Assembly: GCA_019310535.1 (NCBI GenBank)
Contig: JAFDED010000014.1
Location: 1-59,707, forward strand
Length of the DNA stretch: 59,707 nt
DNA from: Deltaproteobacteria bacterium
GTDB lineage: Bacteria > Desulfobacterota > JAFDED01
Direction: 5' to 3'
The notes under the pieces are model-generated. The model was not told the DNA's origin, did not search any database, and saw only the letters and a list, made by a program, of their open reading frames with translations. Of the stretch, positions 17,468 through 25,732 are shown piece by piece. The position numbers and the translations under genes were made by a program. Positions within the stretch are counted from its first letter, which is position 1; each line of letters starts with the position of its first letter.

Positions 17468-17516
17468 TTTGCAATTCTTCACTCAGTTTTGCAACACGCT
17501 ATCATGTATTTTGCAA
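17468..17516. promoter_or_regulatory. Three TTTGCAA boxes between shc and hpnI
   Basis: TTTGCAA occurs at 17468-17474, 17488-17494 and 17510-17516. The spacing of 20 and 22 bases is about two DNA turns. GCAA recurs at 17521 and in TTGCAA near 17550. The boxes sit in the divergent spacer just upstream of shc and could be binding sites on one helix face. No regulator is identified. Confidence 0.35.
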
Positions 17517-17723
17517 CCATGCAACGGAAAAGTTGCCAGATCCGGAAGGCATTGCAATTATGCCACGATGAATGATATATAAGACCAGTTTAAGGCATCC
17601 GGCTCGGTGTATTCTCTCCGAAAAGGAACCTCGTTATTGGCTTAAGGACGATTCCGCCTGGTGTGTGGAGAATCCCGGCAACTGCAAACCTTTCTCTTTT
17701 GTTGCCAGGGGCGCTGGCCAATC

Positions 17724-18890
17724 ATGCATTTTCTTTTTTCCCTTTTGCAATGGTTCTGCTTGATTCCTGCGATCGGAGGATCTGTTTACGCGATTCTGTG
17801 TCTTCTCGCTGTCTTTCGCTTTCGCACCCAACCAGCGTGTCCACCCCGATATTCTTTTTCTCAGTGGCCCCCGGTCACCGTTTTGAAGCCAGTGTGCGGT
17901 CTTGAAAAAAACCAGAAGATCAATCTGCAAAGCACCTGCCTGCAGGATTATCCGGAGTTCCAGGTCGTTTTTTCAGTTCAGAGCCCCGACGACCCGGCCA
18001 TCCCGCTCCTGAAAGAAATCCAGCAAGAGTTCGGTCCCGAAAGGGTGTCCGTGGCCATCGAACATCGCCGAGCCGGTCTCAACGGCAAGATTAACAACCT
18101 TCTCGGCGCCTTATCCTATGCCCGCCATGATATTCTGGTGATAAGTGACAGCGACGTCCGCCTTGAACCAGATTATCTGAAAGCCATCATCGCCCCTCTG
18201 GCCGATCCCGGGGTAGGGTATGCCTGCACGCTCTACAAGGCTACCTGTGCGGATCGATGGTTCGAGAAAATGGAGTTGCTGACTTACAACGCCGATTTCA
18301 TGCCCAACGTGGTCTTCGCCCATGTCAGCGGGGCATCAAAGTTCTGTCTGGGATCCTCTGTGGCCTTACGGCGCTGCATCCTGGAAGAAATGGGGGGGCT
18401 GGAAGCCCTGGCGAACTATCTGGTAGAAGACTATGAGATGGGCAGGCGCATCCGGGATTCCGGAAAAAAGGTGGTCATTGTACGCCACTTCATCGACATC
18501 GTGGTAGATCTCAAGAACCTTTCTCAGTGGTGGAATCATCAGGTCTGTTGGGATCAAAAGACTCGTGCGGCACAGCCCACGGGGTTTTTCGCCGGCATAT
18601 TGACTCGTTCTGTTCCTTTCGCACTTTTCTTCGCAGCATCACGTCTGGGAGATGCGGTGGGGCTGGCCGTTTTAGGAGGAGCGCTTGGGCTTCGCCTGGC
18701 AACAGCGGCGGTGATTATGGGTTGGGGATTCCGGGACCATGAGGGGTTAAAGAGTCTTGCGCTTCTCCCTTTCAGAGATGTGATAGCCCTCGTCTTCTGG
18801 TTTCTTGCATTTACGAAGAGGACGGTCATCTGGCGCGGCTCAGAATTCATCTTGACCCGGGATGGACGCCTGGTAGACCGGGAGTCATAA
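17724..18890 (+). CDS. hpnI: Hopanoid glycosyltransferase HpnI
   Basis: HpnI is a membrane-bound family-2/21 glycosyltransferase related to ceramide glucosyltransferase. In characterised hopanoid producers it adds an N-acetyl amino sugar to bacteriohopanetetrol. The 388-residue product has an N-terminal membrane helix (MHFLFSLLQWFCLIPAIGGS), the substrate entry VTVLKPVCGLE, the metal/sugar motif ILVISDSDVRLEPDYL, the acceptor motif LVEDYEMGRRIRDSG, SQWWNHQVCWDQKTR, and C-terminal membrane helices. ATG 17724 fits the family start; the longer frame from 17661 adds unlike residues. It runs divergently from shc, and the transcripts meet those of the hpnJ side near 18900. Confidence 0.9.
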   Translation: MHFLFSLLQWFCLIPAIGGSVYAILCLLAVFRFRTQPACPPRYSFSQWPPVTVLKPVCGLEKNQKINLQSTCLQDYPEFQVVFSVQSPDDPAIPLLKEIQQEFGPERVSVAIEHRRAGLNGKINNLLGALSYARHDILVISDSDVRLEPDYLKAIIAPLADPGVGYACTLYKATCADRWFEKMELLTYNADFMPNVVFAHVSGASKFCLGSSVALRRCILEEMGGLEALANYLVEDYEMGRRIRDSGKKVVIVRHFIDIVVDLKNLSQWWNHQVCWDQKTRAAQPTGFFAGILTRSVPFALFFAASRLGDAVGLAVLGGALGLRLATAAVIMGWGFRDHEGLKSLALLPFRDVIALVFWFLAFTKRTVIWRGSEFILTRDGRLVDRES

Positions 18891-18969
18891 TCGTGAAAAA
18901 ACTCATCGCCATAAGCGATGACGCCAGGCCCTCCTGTCCTCCGGTGTCCAGAGTGGTGTTTTCCGTGGC

Positions 18970-19077
18970 CTGTCCGATCTGACCGACTGAAGCAATTTCC
19001 TTCATTCCCTTGCTCAGATACACGTTTCCCGTCGCTTGAGCTAATACGGCAGGAATCAACATGGCAAAAGTCTTCAT
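18970..19077 (-). pseudogene. 5' remnant of an EamA/DMT-type transporter gene
   Basis: ATG 19077 opens MKTFAMLIPAVLAQATGNVY, then LSKGMKEIASVGQ, which matches the first helix of EamA-family proteins that occur in hopanoid clusters (LAQATGN..LS.GMKQI). Similarity ends after about 36 residues. The frame runs on as unrelated sequence to 18847, antisense to the end of hpnI. About 80 residues or more of membrane protein are missing. Its start overlaps an upstream short frame by ATGA, which hints that it once followed another coupled gene. Confidence 0.5.
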
Positions 19078-19208
19078 CGCGGCAGTTCCAGCTCGAATTT
19101 ATTCACCATGGTCGTCAAGATCCTTCAGATGCTCGCTCACCTTCTTGCTCGAACGGTACATATTTTATTTCCATGGAAGTTGAACTCATTGCAAAAGATC
19201 CCCGCCGG

Positions 19209-20642
19209 TCATCTCCCCCGTTTAGAATTTACAAATCTTTTTCTCTTGGCGCGAAGCTGGAAAAATTCTTTCGCTTCTTTGTATAACCGTCTGCGTTCGC
19301 TGCTGACAAATAGAGCCCGACGGACTATCCGGAAGATTATCCTGGGTCGGAAATAATAACGGGCGTAGAAATCTTCGACTGCTTCCACAATCTCCTCCCT
19401 GCTCAGGCCCGGATATTGGATGTTAGGCAGTTGATGCCCCAGCTCATCTGTCATTGTAGCGGTCGTTAAGTACCCATTCTTTTCCAGGTAATCATAAAAC
19501 TCGGTTCCCGGGTAAGGATGGGACATGGAGGCCTGAATCGTTTCGGGATCGAGCTGCATGGCAAACCTGATCGTCCTCTCGATGGTCTCACGGGTTTCGC
19601 CAGGATGCCCAATTTGGAAATCTCCATGAACAGTGATTCCCAGGCGTTTGCAATCTTTCATAAATGCCAGCGCTTGCTCGATTGTTGCGCCCTTTCTGAT
19701 GCTTCTCAGAACCTCGGGATCTCCGGACTCAAAGCCAACGACTAAAAGACGGCATCCGGCCTCTTTCATCGCTTTGAGTGTCTCATAGTCGGTATTAACC
19801 CGCGAATTGCAGGACCAGGTGCACTTGAGGGGCTTCAACTTAGGGCACAGCTCAAGAACCCGGGATTTGTTCCAGGTAAAGGTGTCATCATCAAAGAATA
19901 TTTCCTTGACATCGGGAAATAGCTCGAGTGCCAGTTTGACTTCGGCAACAACGTTGTCAGCGCTTCGTGTGCGCAGTCGATGGCCGCTCATGGTTTGCGG
20001 CCAGAGACAAAAAATGCAGTGCGCAGGGCAACCACGGGAGGTGTAAAAGGAAACATAAGGATAAAGCAAATAAGGGACATTGTATTTTGTGAAATCGAGG
20101 TCACGCTTAAAAACTTTTACAACGAAAGGAAGAGCATCGAGATCTTCGACAGCCGGACGATCGGGATTGCGAACAATACGGCCGTTTTTCCTGAAGCTGA
20201 TGCCGGCGATTTCCTCTATCTTCTTACCCCAGGCGAATTCTGCTACCGAATAGTCAAATTCTTTTTTCGTGACGAAGTCGATGGCCGATGATGCTTTGAG
20301 ACTCTCTACGGGCTGAACCGTAACGTGTGGTCCGACAAAAGCGATCTTTATGCCGGGTCTGGCATCCTTCATCATCTCAGCCAGTCGGATATCGCTCTTA
20401 AATCCTGGCGTACTGGTGAAGATTGCAACGAAATCGTAATCCTTAGCAATGTTAACAGTCTCCTCCGGGCCCACACCATGGGCAGGTGCGTCAAGAAGCC
20501 GACTGTCTTTTATCAAACCGGCAGGATAGGCGAGCCACACCGGATACCAGAATGAGGTTATTTCGCGCGTCGCCTGGTAGCGCGAACCTGCTCCTCCATC
20601 GAACTTTTCGAAAGAGGGAGGATTCAGAAGCAGTGTTTTCAT
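19209..20642 (-). CDS. hpnJ: Hopanoid radical SAM protein HpnJ
   Basis: HpnJ is a B12-domain radical SAM enzyme. In hopanoid producers it is required for cyclitol-ether bacteriohopanepolyols, probably by contracting the sugar ring. The 477-residue protein has an N-terminal cobalamin-binding-like domain (KTLLLNPPSFEKFDGGAGSR, then AIFTSTPGFKSDIRLAEMM), the cluster motif SRGCPAHCIFCLWPQ (CxxxCxxC, about residue 205), then FFDDDTFTW and GDFQIGHPGETRETIERT. The preferred start is ATG 20642, since AAGGA lies seven bases before it; ATG 20648 is too close. HpnK, the deacetylase that normally acts between HpnI and HpnJ, is not seen in the window. Confidence 0.93.
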   Translation of the reverse strand: MKTLLLNPPSFEKFDGGAGSRYQATREITSFWYPVWLAYPAGLIKDSRLLDAPAHGVGPEETVNIAKDYDFVAIFTSTPGFKSDIRLAEMMKDARPGIKIAFVGPHVTVQPVESLKASSAIDFVTKKEFDYSVAEFAWGKKIEEIAGISFRKNGRIVRNPDRPAVEDLDALPFVVKVFKRDLDFTKYNVPYLLYPYVSFYTSRGCPAHCIFCLWPQTMSGHRLRTRSADNVVAEVKLALELFPDVKEIFFDDDTFTWNKSRVLELCPKLKPLKCTWSCNSRVNTDYETLKAMKEAGCRLLVVGFESGDPEVLRSIRKGATIEQALAFMKDCKRLGITVHGDFQIGHPGETRETIERTIRFAMQLDPETIQASMSHPYPGTEFYDYLEKNGYLTTATMTDELGHQLPNIQYPGLSREEIVEAVEDFYARYYFRPRIIFRIVRRALFVSSERRRLYKEAKEFFQLRAKRKRFVNSKRGR

Positions 20643-21185
20643 TTCCATTTCCTTGTTCCGCGTGATACTCGCGTTTTACTTCTCAGGTAACATACAACCG
20701 TCTCTGCTGACCCTCGGGATATACCCCCTGGGGATTGATGCGACAAGAGGCGGTTCATATTCTCCCTCTCTGCCCGGTTGTGCCGCAAATCCACGGCTGT
20801 GGTTGATCATAGCATGGTGGAATCGCGTGGCGAAAAATCCCTTGAAAAAGGCCTAATCTGCATTTTCTTCTAAACTGGATATTTTCATAGTAACTATCTA
20901 ATCTTTCCCATAATTGTCAACATCCTTTCCGCCCTTCGTCTATTATTTAAACCCGGATTATGAGTAGAACGCATTATTCGGGTTTATATTATCCTGATTC
21001 AAGTGAAGCCCCCATCAACAGGGCGCGGCATCTTAAGCGCAAGGGGAGAGACTGCATCCCGTTTCTCTCTCTTTCACCCTGTCTCAGGCGGCCTGCTGTA
21101 GTCTGATTATGCGTGAAACGTGACTTGATAAACTGCTGCAGACCACCTTGTACAGCCCTTTTGCAGGCTATCCTCTGATTGACAG
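20643..21185. other. Intergenic, no supported gene
   Basis: This 540-base stretch divides hpnJ from an MlaC-like remnant. A 49-codon frame from ATG 20960 (MSRTHYSGLYYPDSSEAPIN...) has no ribosome site and no family I recognise. The composition and the deleted gene on the right suggest further decayed sequence. Confidence 0.35.
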
Positions 21186-21506
21186 GTGTTCAAGCCGTAT
21201 AAAATAATGCGCTTCTTTTCCTGGTCTATGCGCAATCATTGTCTTAATGATGATGTACATATTATTTCAAAAGCAGCGGTGGGCAGATACTGGAGGATCT
21301 TCGATGATGAGCAGAAGTCAAAATTTGACAAGACTTTCAGCAAGTTAAGTATTGCCATTTACGCCGGACGCTTCGATAACGTCATCGCTGACGGGGTAAG
21401 CGATTTTGCCCTGAAGCGGTCGGATTATTCCGCTTATCTTAAGGAAAAGGAGTTTGATATATTTCTTGAAAAGCTAAACGAAAAGATCGTCCAATATTCT
21501 CGATAA
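21186..21506 (+). pseudogene. Internally deleted MlaC/HpnM-type lipid-binding protein gene
   Basis: The 106-codon frame carries two separate pieces of an MlaC (Ttg2D) family periplasmic phospholipid-binding protein, which in hopanoid clusters is called HpnM. The first piece is ISKAAVGRYWRIFDDEQKSK then FDKTFSKLSIAIYAGR, matching the N-terminal region GRYWR...Q..F...F..LL...YA. The second is IADGVSDFALKRSDYSAYLK then EKEFDIFLEKLNEKI, matching the C-terminal GVS...NYR..F...GFD.L...L. About 70-80 residues between them are missing, but the frame is intact. A signal peptide is not visible. It is probably a non-functional remnant left by an in-frame deletion. Confidence 0.65.
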
Positions 21507-21564
21507 TCTTCAAATCAAAAACACGTTTTTGTCTTCGTGCCTCCGCCAACACGCTGATGATCGA

Positions 21565-22461
21565 TCAATTCTCCCTCGCAACGATGAAGCGGGCGATCTC
21601 CCTGAGGGGACCGGCTTCCGTGCCGAATGTGCTCAGGGCGCCCACTGCCAATTCCGCCAATTCCTTTGCTCTCTTCTTCGATTCCGCAAGCCCTAATAAT
21701 GAAGGATAGGTTGCTTTTCTTTTAGAGAGATCACTTCCGGTGTTTTTACCGAGCAATTCAGCCGTTCCTTCAACATCCAAAATATCGTCGGCGATTTGAA
21801 AGGCAAGTCCAACCCTTTCTCCATAATCGGTAAAAGCCTTGAGAGTATCCCCTTCTGCTCCTCCTAGCATCGCTCCTATCTGAATCGAAACCAAGATCAT
21901 CGCTCCGGTTTTATGTGTATGAATATATAGGAGAGTAGGAAGATCCACATCTTTTCCCTCTGATTCAATGTCTATTACCTGTCCCCCAACCATTCCTGAG
22001 ATACCCGCAGCCTGGGCTATCTTATGGATTATGTCGAGAACTACCCGTTCACTGCATAAGAGATGATCCCAGGCGGCCCGGCTCGTCATTAATCGGAAAG
22101 CTTCCGTAAGAAGGGCATCTCCGGCCAAAATAGCATTCGCCTCACCGAAGACTTTATGACAGGTTGGCTTCCCCCTGCGGTAGTCATCATTGTCGATTGC
22201 AGGAAGATCATCGTGGATGAGGGAATACGTGTGGATCATCTCCAGAGCACAGGCAAAAGGAAGAATCACTTCCCCCTTTCCCCCCACCGCCTCAAAGGCC
22301 GCCATGGATAAAATGGGACGAATCCGCTTCCCTCCAGCAAAGAGGCTATGACGGATAGCCTTGCAAAGGGCAATCGGAGCCTCCATCTCCTCCGGGAAAT
22401 ACCTCTCAAGGGACGAATCCACAACCTCTTTTTTCTCCTGAAGATATTTTTTAATGTCCAT
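21565..22461 (-). CDS. ispA: Farnesyl/geranylgeranyl diphosphate synthase (polyprenyl synthetase)
   Basis: This enzyme makes C15-C20 isoprenyl diphosphates, the precursors of squalene and hopanoids. The 298-residue protein has the first aspartate-rich motif LIHDDLPAIDNDDYRRGKPT (about residues 82-100) and the second FQIADDILDVEG (about 220-230), plus GGKRIRPIL near residue 45 for the diphosphate. The DDLPAxD spacing is typical of bacterial short-chain synthases. Two adjacent ATGs (22464 and 22461) exist; 22461 sits better after the weak TAGGG. Neither xseB nor dxs, common neighbours, is present, but the nearby hopanoid genes need its product. Confidence 0.93.
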   Translation of the reverse strand: MDIKKYLQEKKEVVDSSLERYFPEEMEAPIALCKAIRHSLFAGGKRIRPILSMAAFEAVGGKGEVILPFACALEMIHTYSLIHDDLPAIDNDDYRRGKPTCHKVFGEANAILAGDALLTEAFRLMTSRAAWDHLLCSERVVLDIIHKIAQAAGISGMVGGQVIDIESEGKDVDLPTLLYIHTHKTGAMILVSIQIGAMLGGAEGDTLKAFTDYGERVGLAFQIADDILDVEGTAELLGKNTGSDLSKRKATYPSLLGLAESKKRAKELAELAVGALSTFGTEAGPLREIARFIVAREN

Positions 22462-22464
22462 CAT

Positions 22465-22849
22465 ACCCTATTATTTCTGTTCTGAGGAGATTTCCGCTGT
22501 AATATAATAATTGAAGTGGTATATCCTGAATTTCCCCAGGTGGTGGCCCTGAGTTTACCGAAGGTGGAATGGCGCGGTTTCGAAATCCATTCCTTATCCT
22601 CGAGGAGGACCTTCACCATCTTCTCCCGCTGCAAAAACGTCAGAGTTTCATTGTCTGTCTAAAGAGTTTTCTCTTCCGGGAAAGGTATCCTCCTCCAATT
22701 CGAAACGATTTCCTTTCCCAGGCAGGGAGAGAGTCGTTTCAACCCCATTTCTAAAGCTTATTGTTAATATCCTGCAGTCTTCCCCCGTTTCCCACACAAA
22801 AGGCTTGACAGCATCTCAAGCAAATTTATAGTAGTACAAGCATGAGGTA
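22465..22849. other. Intergenic, no gene seen
   Basis: This 385-base stretch is divergent spacer between ispA and the small coupled frame at 22850. A 61-codon plus-strand frame at 22569 is basic and low in complexity and has no ribosome site, so I do not call it. Confidence 0.4.
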
Positions 22850-23044
22850 GTGTCAACTCATGTATGGAAATTGATGACAGACACTGAATTTATGGATACC
22901 CTTGTTCATCCGTGGAAGCTCGATGGCTTCGATCTGCCCGCACACAGGAAAAAAATCTCTCGAGCAACGGCCGCTGCATTGAGCCAGGCATTTGCTGTTT
23001 CGTTTTTAGAGCACACCACCGATAAGGATGGAGAATATCTATGA
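22850..23044 (+). CDS. Small protein coupled to the PagL-like gene
   Basis: A 64-codon frame from GTG 22850 (GAGG just upstream), or a 56-codon frame from ATG 22874, ends in TGA that overlaps the next gene's start as ATGA. That overlap is typical of coupled translation and is my main reason for listing it. The sequence (MTDTEFMDTLVHPWKLDGFD ... SQAFAVSFLEHTTDKDGEYL) has no signal peptide or cysteine motif. I do not recognise it. It may also be the decayed 3' end of a longer gene. Confidence 0.4.
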   Translation: MSTHVWKLMTDTEFMDTLVHPWKLDGFDLPAHRKKISRATAAALSQAFAVSFLEHTTDKDGEYL

Positions 23045-23618
23045 GGAAAAATTGCAAGAAGCCATCAATTAAAAGAAAAGGAATCTGGTTTTTATTTTCT
23101 TAATGATGATCGGGCCATTTGCCTCTCACTCTCATGGGAATGAGGAGGATGAGGATGGAGGAGTAAAATATGGTTTCGCTATTTTAGGAGGATTTAGCGC
23201 AAGCAATGAGCCCGAACTTAGTCATTTTGCCATTCTTCCCAGAGTAGATATATCTCTTTACAGGTGTTTTGGCATGGAACTTGAGGGCAATTTTGCTTGC
23301 TTTGATATTGAGGAAGAAAAGGATTTCTTTCTTTTAGGCTTCAATGTCAATATCCTTGTAAAACCTTTCCAATGGGGATGGGGTTCTTTGTTTATCCTTG
23401 GAGGGGCAGGCCTTGGATATGATAACAGCGGTGGAGAAGTGAAGGAAATCGGAAATTCAGGTGTGGTTGGAATTCTACAGACGGGTACAGGCTTTGATTT
23501 TAACATATGGAAAGGATGGATATTACGGGGAGAATATCGTTACCAGCATATCTCTGATCCATTCAAGGGCGATGTAGGATTCAATACACACAATTTCATT
23601 TTCGGGGTCTTCTTTTAG
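23041..23618 (+). pseudogene. PagL-like lipid A 3-O-deacylase (acyloxyacyl hydrolase) with frameshifted signal peptide
   Basis: The body is an outer-membrane beta-barrel of about 155 residues, from GVKYGFAILGGFSASNEP to a terminal Phe (HNFIFGVFF), as expected for an Omp. GEYRYQHISDPFKGDVG supplies the His-x-Ser pair used by PagL deacylases. The start is split: ATG 23041 reads MRKNCKKPSIKRKG and then stops, while the barrel frame supplies NLVFIFLMMIGPFASHSHG, a good signal-peptide core with no start of its own except ATG 23103. One added base in the A-rich run at 23070-23080 would join them into a normal signal peptide. This is either a real inactivating or phase-variable frameshift, or a sequencing error. 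GGAG precedes ATG 23041. Confidence 0.7.
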
Positions 23619-23826
23619 GGACGGAATGAAATGGTAACAGGCGCGGAGGAGTCAACAAGGAATCAGCTCTGTTCTGTCTTTTGAAACATAGCCACCGCGA
23701 TAAGGGAGTGATGAAGACGGCTCCACCGTCACAACATTTGGATGTCTTGTAATGGCTTATCTCATCATACAGCCTGGATTTTTCGCCAGGGAATCCATAA
23801 TCACAAAGGAATGATTTCTCAGATCG

Positions 23827-24615
23827 TCAGGCAGGTGTTGGGCCGGAAGGCATCTCCCACTTTCCATCGAGGAAGTACAAGGTCGCATCCCTGACTTTCT
23901 GAAGATCGACTTTGGTGCTTATGCAGGGGCCATTGGGACGATCGTTCAGGATTCCGATCGCAGGGATCGGGTAAGTATCTCGGATGCCGCTGGTCAGGTC
24001 GAGTTCACAAGCCACTGCCACAATAGCCTCAGGTCTGTTTTCTACGACGATTTTTCTGGCCAATGTCCCGCCCGTGGCCACCGCAATCTTCACCCCATAT
24101 TGATCAGAGAGCGCGATCAAATCTTTAACCTGGCACTTTCCGCAGCCTTTGCAGTTTCTGATATTTCCTGTAATCCTGATCTGGCAGTCAAAATCCTGGA
24201 TACACTGGGGGAGGAGGATCAATAATTTATGAGGCGGAACACGATGGCTGTTGGATCGAACGAGCTTGTTGTTGAACTCTAAAAAGGACTGTTGAACACC
24301 TTCTTTCGATACCCCCAGCAACCGTCCCATCAGAATCATAACAGGGAAGAGCGCCTTCACCACTACCCCTCTAAATCTATGGGAAAAAAAGATATCCTTT
24401 CCGCTCAAAATGATGAAGACAAGGAGCAGACCGCCTGAACATACGAGAAAAACCACTACGGCAAGCGCCACGCCGAAGTAGAGAGGGAGGGATGGATAGA
24501 TGTTCTTTAATGCCACTAAAGGAACATACCAAAGGATAAAGAACAGAAAGGAGAAGATCAGGCAGATGAAAAGCAAAAGTCCGATGAAAACTCTCTTCTT
24601 AGGCCTAATTTCCAA
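23827..24615 (-). CDS. DUF116 family membrane-anchored cysteine-rich protein
   Basis: This 262-residue protein has two N-terminal membrane helices (about residues 9-32 and 44-70), a third hydrophobic stretch at about 88-100, and a cytoplasmic DUF116 domain. The domain carries PQCIQDFDCQIRITGNIRNC then KGCGKCQVKDL, a cysteine set that could bind a metal or an Fe-S cluster. AVATGGTLARKIVVENRPEA and VAVACELDLTSGI follow, as usual in the family. DUF116 proteins are common in Desulfobacterota, Firmicutes and archaea, but their function is not established. It stands alone here. Confidence 0.9.
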   Translation of the reverse strand: MEIRPKKRVFIGLLLFICLIFSFLFFILWYVPLVALKNIYPSLPLYFGVALAVVVFLVCSGGLLLVFIILSGKDIFFSHRFRGVVVKALFPVMILMGRLLGVSKEGVQQSFLEFNNKLVRSNSHRVPPHKLLILLPQCIQDFDCQIRITGNIRNCKGCGKCQVKDLIALSDQYGVKIAVATGGTLARKIVVENRPEAIVAVACELDLTSGIRDTYPIPAIGILNDRPNGPCISTKVDLQKVRDATLYFLDGKWEMPSGPTPA

Positions 24616-25732
24616 GACGATCTCCTTTATGAAAAGGCCGTTCCCGCGGAGATGGGATGACTGGGGAGAACATCCCTGACACTCAAATTCTTTTTCCCTT
24701 ACCGTTGAGCATCTTTCAAGAGAAAGGATTCTTTTCCGGCCTCCGCGTCAGGGAAATCCGCTTCCACCAGGAAAAAAGGGTTTACTAGGGCCACCGAGGT
24801 CATATTCTGCCCTTCGGATCAATAGCATATAGCCTTATCATGGAACCATAACCTCGGTTGTCAATAAAATTTTTCACACTTTTTGCAGCCTACCACATGC
24901 TGGTCGAACATTCAAGAATTCTTGACGAGGGAAATGGGAAACGGAACAAACATGGGTTATACTCAGACCCGGGCTCCCTGTTTGAAGTAACGGTCCATGT
25001 AAGATTCATTTCTTAATCCGATTCTTATATATCTTCGAAAAATCGTCAGGGAGGACAAAAATCACCGGCATCAGCAGGTCCCAAGGCCAGTGCTCACGGT
25101 AGCGTCAACGGTGTTAGGAGGCGCGTAGACCGATCTCTCGGGCGACAGTTACCGGTTCTTGCCGTTGGAGGTGATGGTGCCCCGGCCTCTCAAAAGACAT
25201 AAATTTCGATCTCCGTCTCGCGGGTATGGGCGGGTGAGCGTTACCCGGGTTTAATGCATTTTAGCCCGGGCCTTAATGGAAGATCAGGATCCTCGTCAGA
25301 ATCGAACAGAAGGCGCGCGGTTCGTTTGCAAGGCTCGTATGCCCCCCATCTCGGGAACCTGCTCATAGAATCTTTTACAATTTATCCATGCTATCCTCAT
25401 AATGGATAAAATAAGCCGAAGAGCATGCAGCCTCCCGACTTTATGAGCATGGCAGCAGTGGGCGGTACATGTTTTGAACCCGTGCTGCCGATAAAAATAA
25501 ACAACAATACCATTCACTTATAAAAGCATTACCCTCGATCCAGATCGAGATTACTATGTCCCAACGCACATAACCCCTCACGGTTTCTCCGGATTCCCAT
25601 TGAAATGAATGCCAACCTTCCTGAAGTCCATTATATAATAAACCCAGGAATTATCCCGCCCGGACCGCTTATGCGCGAACAAAATACGAACCGGCCGCTC
25701 TCCCGTGCAGCTTGCAGCCGAGACGAGAGTTG
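24616..25732. other. Long intergenic stretch, no supported gene
   Basis: Over 1.1 kb without a gene I can support. A 73-codon minus-strand frame (25517-25296) has family-like features but no ribosome site and no family I can name. A hairpin formed by two CCCGGG boxes (ACCCGGG TTTAATGCATTTTAG CCCGGGC) lies at about 25244-25276. At 24942-24965 the phrase GGGAAACGGAACAAACATGG closely matches one at 59597. This stretch may hold decayed genes. Confidence 0.4.

Noticed and set aside
17450..17475. Possible sigma-54 promoter TTGGTGCATGTTTGCA before hpnI
   Set aside because: The GG to GC distance is nine bases instead of the required ten, and the TTTGCA belongs to the repeated TTTGCAA boxes.
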